NCBI GenBank assembly: GCA_021798985.1 | Contig: JAJZBI010000026.1 | Coordinates: 1-55,565, forward strand | DNA from: Actinomycetes bacterium | GTDB taxonomy: Bacteria > Actinomycetota > Acidimicrobiia > Acidimicrobiales > Bog-793 | DNA: 55,565 nt | Direction: 5' to 3' | In this document: piece after piece, positions 16,877-24,730 of the stretch | Position numbering within the stretch: position 1 is the first letter of the stretch | How the letters are laid out: each line of letters begins with the position of its first letter | Program-made: the position numbers and the translations under genes | Notes under the pieces: generated by a model | Seen by the model: the letters and a program-made list of their open reading frames with translations, nothing else | Databases searched by the model: none | Told to the model about the DNA's origin: nothing

Positions 16877-17523
16877 GCGCGCGTCGCGTCGTGCTCGTCG
16901 ACGACCACGAGCTCTTTCGCGCCGGGGTGCGCGCCGAGCTCGGCGGCCGCTGCGAGATCCTCGGGGAGGCGGGCGACGTCGACGAGGCGGTCGAGCTGAT
17001 CTGCGACCGCCAGCCCGACGTGGTGCTCTTGGACGTCCACCTGCCGAGCGGCTCGGGCGAGGCGGTCATTGCCGCAGTGCACGAGCGCGCCCCGCAGGTC
17101 CGCTTCCTCGCCCTGTCGGTCTCCGACGCCCCCGAGGACGTGATCGGGATCATCCGCTCGGGCGCACGGGGCTACGTCACCAAGACGATCGCCCCCGGTG
17201 AGCTCGCTGACGCGCTCGAGCGCATCGCCGAGGGCGACGCCGTCTTCTCGCCGCGTCTTGCGGGCTTCGTCCTCGACGCCTTTTCTGCCGGCTCGGGCGG
17301 CGTCGCGTTGGCGTCCGGCGACCCCGAGCTCGACCAGCTGACGGTGCGCGAGCGTGAGGTGCTGCGGCTGATCGCGCGCGGCTACACCTACAAAGAGCTC
17401 GCCCGCGAGCTGACCATCTCGGTGAAGACGGTCGAGACCCACGTCTCCTCGGTGCTGCGCAAGCTGCAGCTCTCCAACCGCCATCAGCTCACGCGCTGGG
17501 CGACCGAGCGCCGCCTGTCTTGA
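16873..17523 (+). CDS. LuxR-type response regulator, partner of the PspC kinase
   Basis: A 216-aa regulator coupled to the kinase by a 4-nt overlap. The receiver has DDHELFRAG, phosphoacceptor Asp54 in VVLLDVHLPSG, and the Lys of GYVTKTIAPGEL. The output HTH reads LTVREREVLRLIARGYTYKELA followed by ISVKTVETHVSSVLRKLQLSNR. It is expected to bind in the 96-nt space between the kinase gene and the PspC gene (inference); no obvious repeat is visible there. Confidence 0.88.
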   Translation: MSARRVVLVDDHELFRAGVRAELGGRCEILGEAGDVDEAVELICDRQPDVVLLDVHLPSGSGEAVIAAVHERAPQVRFLALSVSDAPEDVIGIIRSGARGYVTKTIAPGELADALERIAEGDAVFSPRLAGFVLDAFSAGSGGVALASGDPELDQLTVREREVLRLIARGYTYKELARELTISVKTVETHVSSVLRKLQLSNRHQLTRWATERRLS

Positions 17524-17585
17524 GCCAGCCTCCCGCTGGGAGCGGTCTCCGCCCCCGCCGCCGAGCGGCCCTGTGTCTTGGAAGC

Positions 17586-19622
17586 TCAGCGGCTCCCGGC
17601 GCTGCGAAGCGCGGCGAAGCGCTCGGCACGAAGCGCCGCCTCCTCCTCGTCGGGGAGCGGGGTGAGCACCTTCCCGGTGCAGCGCTCAAGCAGCCAGTCG
17701 GCGAGCGCGGGGTTGCGGGCGAGGATCGGGCCGTGCAGGTAGGTGCCGACCAGGCGGCCCGAGCGGGCCCCGTCGGTGCCGTCGCCGTTGCCGATCCCGC
17801 TGCGCACGATCCCGAGCGGCTCGACCCCAGCGCCGCGCTCGGTGCGCCCGGCGTGGTTCTCAAAACCCGTCAGCTGGCCGAGCGCCCCCTCGGCGGCTTC
17901 CAGCGCGAGCTCGCCGACGGCCCGCGGCGCCCCGCCAGGGCGGGTCGTCACCTCCAACAGGCCGACGCCGGCGAGCGGCCGGCCGTCGGCGTCGGGGAAG
18001 GACTCGCCGAGGATCTGGTAGCCGGCGCAGATCGCGAGCACGCTCGCTCCAGCAGCGACGGCGCTGCGCAAGGGGCTGTCGCGCAAGACGGCGGCCGCGT
18101 GGGCCTGCGGGCCGTCCTCGCCGCCGCCAAGGAGGTAGCAGTCGACCTGGGCGGGGAGGGCCTCGTCGCTCCGGGCGGCGAGCAGCTCGACGGGGATGCC
18201 TCGCCAGCGCGCCCGATTGGCGAGCACGAGACCGTTGCCGCCGTCGCCGTAGGTGGCGAGCAGGTCGGGATGGACGACGACGATCCTGAGCATGCTCTCG
18301 TGGCCAATGCGCCGAGGCGGGGTGCCTGGGCTGGGCGGTGCGCAGACCCAGGGCCCTGGCTCCGGGCTCGGCGGGACGAGGGGGCGCTTTCCTGCCCGGC
18401 CGCCCGCCTTGGCCAGTGCCCGGCGGAGATCCTGGAACGCCGTGTAGTTGCCGATGTAGGTCGCCGCCTCGCCGAGTGAGGCGATGGCCGCCACCGGGTC
18501 GTCGGCGACGCGGTGGCCGACGCCGGCGTGGCGCAGGCGGACCGCGAGGTCGAGGCGCCGCTCGCCCGTGGCGACGACGAGGCGCCCGGCGAGCAGTTCG
18601 AAGGGCACGTCCCACAGCCAGCTCGGGTCCCGCCCGTCGGCGATGCGGGCGTTGATGCCGATCACCACCGGCCCGTCGTCGGCGTGCACGAGCTCGAGGA
18701 GCTCGGTCCAGCCCGCTGGGTTCTTCGCGAGCAACAGGCGGGCGGGGACGCCGCCGATCTCGGCGCGGGCGAATCGGCCGGCGACCTCGGACACGCCGGC
18801 CATCGCCTCGAGCGCGGCGCGCGGGGCGACGCCGAGCTCGCACGCCGCGACGAGGGCGAGGGCGGCGTTGGCTCGGTTGAAGCGCCCGGGCAGCGCCAGC
18901 TTGAGCGCAAGGCGCTCGTCGCGAAAGCAGAGCTCGTCGCCGTCGAGTTCGGCAGCGCACTCGGGGCGGGCGAAGCCGCAGGTGCACGCCCAGCGCTCGG
19001 CCGACCACGAAAGGCGCGTCCCGCAGTTCGGGCAGTGGTGGGCGTCGTCGCGCCACTGGCCGCCGGCGCCGACGAAGCGCGCCCGCGCGCTCGCGGCGGC
19101 GGCCCAAGTGACGAGGGGGTCATCGGCGTTGGCGACGACCGTGCCGTCGTAGGTCGCAAGGAGGTCGCGCCAGCGCCGGGCGACCATGCGGACCTCGCTC
19201 ACCCGGTCCAGCTGGTCCCGCGAGAGGTTCAAGAGCACGATGACCGCCGGGCGGAGCGCCCGCTCGACCTCGGCCAGGTAAGCCTCGTCGACCTCGAGGA
19301 CGGCGTGGGAGGCGCGTGGGGCATCGGCCAGCGCAGCGACGATGCCGGCGGGCAGGTTCGCCCCCGCCGCCGAGGTCGCCACCGCCCCGAGCGTGGAGAG
19401 CGCCTCGGCGAGTAGGCGGGTCGTCGTGGTCTTGCCATTCGTGCCGCTGACGAGCGCGCTCGTGCGCCCGGCGCCGAGGGCAGCGAGCAGGCCGGGCTCG
19501 AGTGCGAGGCCGACGCGCCCTCCGACGGTCGAGCCGCCACCGAGGCCGGCGAGGCGCGAGCTCGCCGACACGAGCCGCACCGCCCCCGCCGCCGCCTTGG
19601 TCCAAAGCGCCGGGTGTGCCAT
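17586..19622 (-). CDS. Fused MurT-GatD: lipid II isoglutaminyl synthase in one chain
   Basis: A 678-aa protein combining both halves of the enzyme that amidates D-Glu of lipid II. Residues 1 to about 406 are MurT: Mur-ligase P-loop SGTNGKTTTT (59-68), a zinc ribbon with Cys197, Cys200, Cys213 and Cys215, and the DUF1727 region (RDPSWLWDVPFELL). A Pro-rich linker (about 407-443) leads to GatD from Met444, with nucleophile Cys532 in LAICAGYQILGESF and His630 in VGTYLHGPI. There is no stop between the halves, whereas MurT and GatD are normally separate polypeptides. An internal ATG (18293) could also yield free GatD, though its ribosome binding site is weak. A -10 box 7 nt before the ATG suggests a leaderless message. 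Confidence 0.88.
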   Translation of the reverse strand: MAHPALWTKAAAGAVRLVSASSRLAGLGGGSTVGGRVGLALEPGLLAALGAGRTSALVSGTNGKTTTTRLLAEALSTLGAVATSAAGANLPAGIVAALADAPRASHAVLEVDEAYLAEVERALRPAVIVLLNLSRDQLDRVSEVRMVARRWRDLLATYDGTVVANADDPLVTWAAAASARARFVGAGGQWRDDAHHCPNCGTRLSWSAERWACTCGFARPECAAELDGDELCFRDERLALKLALPGRFNRANAALALVAACELGVAPRAALEAMAGVSEVAGRFARAEIGGVPARLLLAKNPAGWTELLELVHADDGPVVIGINARIADGRDPSWLWDVPFELLAGRLVVATGERRLDLAVRLRHAGVGHRVADDPVAAIASLGEAATYIGNYTAFQDLRRALAKAGGRAGKRPLVPPSPEPGPWVCAPPSPGTPPRRIGHESMLRIVVVHPDLLATYGDGGNGLVLANRARWRGIPVELLAARSDEALPAQVDCYLLGGGEDGPQAHAAAVLRDSPLRSAVAAGASVLAICAGYQILGESFPDADGRPLAGVGLLEVTTRPGGAPRAVGELALEAAEGALGQLTGFENHAGRTERGAGVEPLGIVRSGIGNGDGTDGARSGRLVGTYLHGPILARNPALADWLLERCTGKVLTPLPDEEEAALRAERFAALRSAGSR

Positions 19623-19629
19623 TGCGGGC

Positions 19630-19635
19630 AACCTA
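19630..19635 (-). promoter_or_regulatory. -10 box of murT-gatD (leaderless)
   Basis: On the minus strand TAGGTT is followed by 7 nt and then the ATG of murT-gatD. This places the expected transcription start at or next to the A of ATG. No Shine-Dalgarno is present between them. The same geometry recurs before pdxS, ppc and galM in this window. Confidence 0.55.
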
Positions 19636-19706
19636 TCCGAGCCACGCCGGCGCCCCGTGCCGACGCCGTTAGGGTGCCCTGACCTGCGCATGCGAGGAGG
19701 TGGCCG

Positions 19707-20054
19707 ATGGCTGAGCGCGAGGGTGTGGTCGAGCTGGCCCCCCAGGAGGCGGTGGCGCTCCTCGCCGAGGGCGCCGTCCTGCTTGATGTGCGCGAGGCGG
19801 ACGAATGGCGGGTCGGCCACGTCCCCGGCGCGCTGCACATCCCCCTCGGCGAGCTCGCCGCCCGGCTCGAGGAGCTGCCAGATGACGTGTTGCTGGTTGC
19901 CGTCTGCCGCAGCGGCGGGCGCTCGGCGCTCGCCGCTGCGGCGCTGTCGGGCGCGGGATGGCCGTGCCACAACCTGAGCGGCGGTATGTGCTCGTGGCAG
20001 GCCGCGGGCCTCGCCGTCCTCGACGCTTCCGAGCAGCCTGGTCGCGTGCTGTGA
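19707..20054 (+). CDS. Single-domain rhodanese (sulfurtransferase)
   Basis: A 115-aa rhodanese-fold protein: VLLDVREADEWRVGHVPGALHIPLGEL, then the active-site loop with nucleophilic Cys in VAVCRSGGRSA, and GGMCSWQAAGL near the end. Such GlpE/PspE-like proteins move sulfane sulfur to thiols or cyanide; the physiological acceptor here is unknown. The ATG 19707 is preceded by GAGGAGG. It is divergent from murT-gatD with an 84-nt spacer. Confidence 0.87.
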   Translation: MAEREGVVELAPQEAVALLAEGAVLLDVREADEWRVGHVPGALHIPLGELAARLEELPDDVLLVAVCRSGGRSALAAAALSGAGWPCHNLSGGMCSWQAAGLAVLDASEQPGRVL

Positions 20055-20123
20055 GGCCGAGCGGGCTGGGCGTGCCGCCCCGACTAGCCTGAGCCCGAGG
20101 GCCGGCGACAGGAGGCGAGAGAG

Positions 20124-21644
20124 CTGTCGAGCGAACCGAAAGGCCACCATGCCGGCGCGCTGAGCGAGCTGGCCCTGTCGGACCTCGCGAGCGCCGCGCT
20201 GGAGGCCGCGCGGCGCGCGGGGGCCGGGCTCGCCGAGCTGCGTGCCGAGCGCATCGTCAACCAGGCCGTGGCGCTGCGCGACGGCGAGCTCGAGGGCAGC
20301 GCCGACGACGTCGAGCTCGGCCTGTCGGTGCGCGTCGTCCACGACGGTGCCATCGGCTTCGCCGGCTCGGTCGAGCTCAGCCCGGCAGCCGCCGCGGCGT
20401 GTGCCACCCAGGCCATCGAGATCGCCCGCCTCACCCGCCAGGCCGGTTCGGGCGGCGTCGAGCTCGCTGACGAGCCCGCCTACGGCGAGGTGCACTGGGA
20501 GGGCCCCTATCGCCGCGACCCCACGAGCGTCCCGCTCGCCGAGCGGGTGGCGCTGCTCGGCGAGTGGAGCCGGGGGCTGCTCGCGGCCGACGTGGTCGAC
20601 CACGTCACGGCGTCGCTGCACACCGTCGCCGAGGAGAAGTACCTGGCAACGACGACAGGAACCGTCGCCCTGCAACGACGCGTGCGGATTCACCCGACGC
20701 TCGAGGCGCTGGCGGTCGCGCCGGACGGCAGCTTTGAGACGATGCGCACGCTCGCCCCGCCGACGGCACGGGGCTATGAGTACCTCGAGGGAGAGGGCTG
20801 GGACTTCCCCGGCGAGCTCGCCGAGCTGCCCGAGCACCTCGCCGCCAAGCTGGCGGCGCCGAGCGTTGAGCCCGGCCGCTACGACCTCGTGATCGACCCG
20901 ACCAACCTCTGGCTCACGATCCACGAGTCGATCGGCCATGCCACCGAGCTCGACCGGGCGCTTGGCTACGAGGCCGCGTACGCCGGCACCTCCTTTGCCA
21001 CCTTCGACCAGCTCAACACCTTGGTCTACGGCTCGCCACTGATGCAGGTGAGCGGCGACCGCACGGCCGAGTACGGTCTGGCGACCATCGGCTGGGACGA
21101 CGAGGGCGTCGCCGCCCAGCGCTTCGACCTCGTGCGCGACGGGCTGCTCGTCGGCTACCAGCTCGATCGGCGCATCGCCGCCGAGGCGCGCCTCGGCCGT
21201 TCGAACGGCTGCGCGTTCGCCTGCTCGCCGCTCATGATCCCGATCCAACGGATGGCCAACGTCTCCCTCGCGCCGGCCGGCGCGCCAGGGCCGAGCACCG
21301 AGGAGCTGATCAGCGGCGTGGAGCGGGGAATCTACGTGGTCGGTGACAAGAGCTGGTCGATCGACATGCAGCGGCACAACTTCCAGTTCACCGGCCAGCG
21401 CTTCTACCGCATCGAGCACGGGCGCCTCGCCGGGCAGGTGAAAGACGTCGCCTACCAGTCGCGCACGACGGACTTTTGGGGCGCGATGAACGGTGTCGGG
21501 GGAACCGACACCTACCTGCTCGCCGGCGCGATGAACTGCGGCAAGGGCCAGCCCGGCCAGATCGCCCCGGTGAGCCACGGCTGCCCGAGCGCTCGCTTTG
21601 CGAACATCTCGGTCCTCAACGCGCGGCGGGAGTCGGGCCGGTGA
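20124..21644 (+). CDS. tldD: TldD-family metalloprotease with a probable CTG start
   Basis: A 506-aa TldD homologue. The zinc HExxxH motif is visible in IHESIGHATELDRALGYEAAYAG, and the C-terminal ligand Cys in GAMNCGKGQPGQIAPVSHGCPSARF. TldD pairs with PmbA/TldE (next gene, GTGA overlap) to degrade unfolded peptides or trim modified peptides. The first ATG/GTG in frame (GTG 20268) would remove about 48 residues that clearly belong to the family (AARRAGAGLAELRAERIVNQ). No ATG, GTG or TTG lies further upstream in frame. CTG 20124 sits 8 nt after AGGAGG (20110-20115), so CTG initiation is the best reading. A TAGCCT box lies further upstream. Confidence 0.82.
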   Translation: MSSEPKGHHAGALSELALSDLASAALEAARRAGAGLAELRAERIVNQAVALRDGELEGSADDVELGLSVRVVHDGAIGFAGSVELSPAAAAACATQAIEIARLTRQAGSGGVELADEPAYGEVHWEGPYRRDPTSVPLAERVALLGEWSRGLLAADVVDHVTASLHTVAEEKYLATTTGTVALQRRVRIHPTLEALAVAPDGSFETMRTLAPPTARGYEYLEGEGWDFPGELAELPEHLAAKLAAPSVEPGRYDLVIDPTNLWLTIHESIGHATELDRALGYEAAYAGTSFATFDQLNTLVYGSPLMQVSGDRTAEYGLATIGWDDEGVAAQRFDLVRDGLLVGYQLDRRIAAEARLGRSNGCAFACSPLMIPIQRMANVSLAPAGAPGPSTEELISGVERGIYVVGDKSWSIDMQRHNFQFTGQRFYRIEHGRLAGQVKDVAYQSRTTDFWGAMNGVGGTDTYLLAGAMNCGKGQPGQIAPVSHGCPSARFANISVLNARRESGR

Positions 21645-23038
21645 GCCTGCGCCCAGGTCCCCTCCTACCTGCGGCGCAGGTCGTCGAGCGCGCCCTTCGG
21701 TCCGCGTCGGGGGAGTGCATCGTGATCGTCGAGGAGGCCTCGAGCGCCGAGGTGCGCTTTGCCAACAACACGACGACGACCAACGGCACCCGCCGTGAGC
21801 GCCGCGTCACGGCGATCGCCGTCGGCGCCGACGGGCGCCGCAGCGGGACCGCCAGCGAGAGCGGTGCCGTGGACGTGGCCGAGCTCGTCGCCCGGGCCGA
21901 GCGCGAGGCGCGCGAGGCGCCTGTTTCCGAGGACGCCGCACCGCTCGTTTCCCCACCAAAGGCCGGTGCAGGCGACGACCTCTCGCTCGGCCCGGAGCTC
22001 GTCGAGCTCTCGGCGCTCGGTGGCCTGCTGCCGGGGCTGCGAGACGCCTTTGGCCGCGGGCGCGCCGAGGGGCACCGCGTCGCCGGCTTTGCCACCCATG
22101 AGATCACGACGACCTACCTCGCCACGAGCAGCGGGCTGCGGCGGCGCCACGTCCAGCCCTCGGGGACGGTGGAGCTCGTTGCCCGCGACGGCGACGGCTC
22201 CCGCTCGGCGTGGGTCGGCCAGGGCCTCGAGCACTTCGGCGACTGCTCGATCGCCGAGCTGGAGCAGCGCCTGCTCGAGCGGCTTGGCTGGGCACGGCGC
22301 CGCGTCGAGCTGCCGGCGGGGCGCTATGAGACGATCCTTCCCCCCGACGCGGTCGCCGACTTGATGATCGTCCTCTCCCAGGCGGCGAGCGGCCGAGAGG
22401 CCGAGGACGGCGGCAGCGTCTTCTCGGCCCCCGGCGGCGGGACCCGCCTTGGCGAGCAGGTGAGCCCGCTACCCTTCTCGATGCTGAGCGACCCCGCCCG
22501 ACCGGGTCTTTCGTGCTGCCCGTTCCTCGTGACCGACTCTTCGGGGCCCGACGTTTCGGTCTTCGACAACGGCGCCGCGCTCGGGCCGACCTCCTGGATC
22601 GATGCGGGGCGCCTTTCGCGCCTGCGCTACCACCGCGCCGGCGCGAGCCGTGCTGGAGTCGCCTTCACACCCCCGGTCGACAACCTCGCCCTCGAGCTGC
22701 CCGGCGCGACGGCCTCGCTCGCCGACCTCGTCGCCAGGACGCGGCGGGGCCTGCTGCTCACCTGCTTGTGGTACATCCGGGAGGTCGACCAGTCGACCCT
22801 GCTGCTCACCGGCCTCACCCGTGACGGCGTCTATCTCGTCGAGGACGGCGAGGTCGTCGGCGCGGTGAACAACTTCCGCTTCAACGAGAGCCCGCTCGAC
22901 CTCCTTGCGCGCGCGACGGCGGCCACGCCGACCGAGCGGGCGCTCTCGCGGGAGTGGGGGGAGTGGATGCGCCTCACGGCGATGCCTGCGCTGCAGGTTC
23001 CCGACTTCAACATGAGCTCGGTGAGCCCGGCGAGCTGA
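21641..23038 (+). CDS. pmbA: PmbA/TldE-family protease partner
   Basis: A 465-aa PmbA/TldE homologue that forms a heteromer with TldD; this subunit lacks the zinc HExxxH motif, as expected. Recognisable parts are VRFANNTTTTNGTRRERRVTA, the central GFATHEITTTYLATSSGLRR, and the C-terminal CLWYIREVDQSTLLLTGLTRDGVYL followed by NNFRFNESPLDLL. The GTG start overlaps the tldD stop by 4 nt, so the two are translationally coupled. No RiPP precursor-like small gene is next to the pair, which argues for a housekeeping role. Confidence 0.86.
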   Translation: MSLRPGPLLPAAQVVERALRSASGECIVIVEEASSAEVRFANNTTTTNGTRRERRVTAIAVGADGRRSGTASESGAVDVAELVARAEREAREAPVSEDAAPLVSPPKAGAGDDLSLGPELVELSALGGLLPGLRDAFGRGRAEGHRVAGFATHEITTTYLATSSGLRRRHVQPSGTVELVARDGDGSRSAWVGQGLEHFGDCSIAELEQRLLERLGWARRRVELPAGRYETILPPDAVADLMIVLSQAASGREAEDGGSVFSAPGGGTRLGEQVSPLPFSMLSDPARPGLSCCPFLVTDSSGPDVSVFDNGAALGPTSWIDAGRLSRLRYHRAGASRAGVAFTPPVDNLALELPGATASLADLVARTRRGLLLTCLWYIREVDQSTLLLTGLTRDGVYLVEDGEVVGAVNNFRFNESPLDLLARATAATPTERALSREWGEWMRLTAMPALQVPDFNMSSVSPAS

Positions 23039-23203
23039 TCGCTCCTCGGGCTGGTTGGTGCTCTGTCGTTGCCCTGATCTGACAAGTCGCTCTCGCGTGC
23101 GGGTACCGTGGCGCTTGGGGTCAGCTCCGGCCCAGGGCCGCTGGCGGACTCGTCGCACCGCTTGTCATGACCTTCATCGCTCGGGGCGGTCGGCGGTGCT
23201 CCC

Positions 23204-23830
23204 CTATGCAGACTCGATCGCGATCGTCACGGTCCCCGATGCCTGGAGCTGAACGTTCGCCGCCACGAGACAGCTCTGGGATGGCGCGGGCAGGGGAGCG
23301 TTGAGCGTGCCCGGGAGATGGATGGTCGACTGGCCCGACTTGCTACCGACGCCCCCGCTCTTCTCGCTGCAGACCAGGTTCCACGAGACAGTCCCGCTCT
23401 GCGGCGGCGTCGCCGAGACCGCGATCGCGATGCGATGTGGTGCGTTGGCGGTTCCTGACGCCTGGGCGATCGCGTAGTCACCCGCAGCGTGACCTTGGGC
23501 AATGACCCGCAGGTCGCCGTTCGCAGGCGCCGATGCCTTCTTCACGGTCAGATCGGCGCCGAGGAGCGCCAGCGCCTTGGCCTGCGCTGCTTCATCGGAC
23601 CGCAGCTTGTCCACCCAGCCTGAAACCTGCGCGCTCGTGCCGATCCGCGAGAACGCCTTGAGATCGGCGACTACGGCACCTTCCCGGGCTGTCAGCTGGG
23701 TGACGTCTCCAGCGGTACGGGCGGGCAGCGATCCCTTCGTCACGCGCTCGACGGAAGCTCCTGCGACGCCCGCCACGATCATTGCGGCGACGATGCCTGG
23801 CACAGTTCCCAGGCGGACCAACCCCTTCAT
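23204..23830 (-). CDS. Secreted protein of unknown function
   Basis: A 208-aa protein. The ATG at 23830 is chosen because GGAGGAGGT lies 5 nt upstream. A signal peptide or anchor is seen at residues about 8-30 (TVPGIVAAMIVAGVAGASV). The middle contains a helical stretch (VVADLKAFSRI, DEAAQAKALALLGADL), and the C-terminal half is beta-rich with two cysteines (LVCSEK and SQSCLVAAN) that could form a disulphide. I do not recognise the family. It stands alone between the tldD-pmbA operon and a non-coding stretch. Confidence 0.7.
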   Translation of the reverse strand: MKGLVRLGTVPGIVAAMIVAGVAGASVERVTKGSLPARTAGDVTQLTAREGAVVADLKAFSRIGTSAQVSGWVDKLRSDEAAQAKALALLGADLTVKKASAPANGDLRVIAQGHAAGDYAIAQASGTANAPHRIAIAVSATPPQSGTVSWNLVCSEKSGGVGSKSGQSTIHLPGTLNAPLPAPSQSCLVAANVQLQASGTVTIAIESA

Positions 23831-24730
23831 CGAGACCTCCTCCACCTACCGCGCGCCTTGCCAGCCCCCAGTGTGCACCTGCGACACCCCGACAAGCAGT
23901 GCCGTCCTCGGATTGCGGCGCGCCGAGAGGATGGGTGGGCGATGGCCGTCTCTCCGAGCAAGCCCCACGATTTGCAGCTGCACGGCCACCGAATCAGGAA
24001 CGAGCTCCGCGACCAACAGGGCACGTTCTTCCAGAGCGACGCCGTGGTCGGCTCCGCGGCTGTTTCGGGAGCGGCGTCGCTCCCCGAGCGAGTGGGTGCG
24101 CCTGAGTGGGTCGGTGCCCCGGGTTGCATACCGTGCAGGCCGCCGCGATCGCCAGCAAGTGACCGCGGCCGCTCGAGCGCCCCGGCCGCTCGCCTCCTGC
24201 CACCAGGGCGTCGGCTCGGAGCCGGTGCCTTTGCGCCTGATGGTGTCCGAAGGGGCAATTCGTGGTCCCAGTCATGCCGGGTCGCCCGGATTCGAAGGCG
24301 GCGCCAATGACCCGCGCAAGATCGCCAAGCATGCGTCCGCCGCATGCATTGCATCGTGGCCGGCACCGCATCGGGGCGGCCGAGCTGCCTCGCATCGGCC
24401 GGCGGCCGGCTCGCTCCCTCCGATATCCATGCGACGGGGAGCTCGACTGGGGCGCTCGATCGGTTCCGCCGCGCTCCGCCGGCGATTGCGCCGAGGTCAG
24501 CTCGGAGCCGGTGTCTTGACGAGAGCGGACCTCGGCGTCGCCGGTCTGTTCGGGGAGCTGGACGGCGAGGTTCGCGCACCGGCGGACCAGGCTCGGACGA
24601 TGCTGGTCAACGCATCGTTCGACGCCAGCAAGCTGAGCCCGCTGCGCCCAGGCTCATGACGGCGTGGCCCGGCGTGCCCGCGAGAGCAGGGGAGCTGCGA
24701 CAGGAGGTCCGCGTCGGGCATGCTGGTGCG
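23831..24730. other. About 0.9 kb without a recognisable gene
   Basis: The open frames here have no ribosome binding site and no protein-like composition. The 14-mer GCTCGGAGCCGGTG occurs at 24214-24227 and again at 24500-24513. The last 150 nt contain an open stretch that reads LTRADLGVAGLFGELDGEV on the plus strand and looks more protein-like than the rest, but I cannot place it. The stretch may be a decayed gene or a long 5' region of the pyruvate kinase gene. Confidence 0.5.

Noticed and set aside
19623-21578. Minus-strand continuation of the MurT-GatD frame to a 1330-aa protein
   Set aside because: The extra N-terminal part lies opposite tldD and the rhodanese gene and has shadow-like Arg/Gly/Val composition. 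The Mur-ligase start and a -10 box fix the ATG at 19622.
24270-24310. Possible tRNA T-arm (TTCGAATCC on the minus strand)
   Set aside because: The flanking bases do not form a T-stem and no anticodon arm or acceptor stem can be built around it.
23502-24659. 385-aa open frame on the plus strand
   Set aside because: It begins inside the opposite-strand secreted-protein gene, is Ser/Arg/Pro-rich and has no Shine-Dalgarno or motif. The tail segment is mentioned only as a curiosity.
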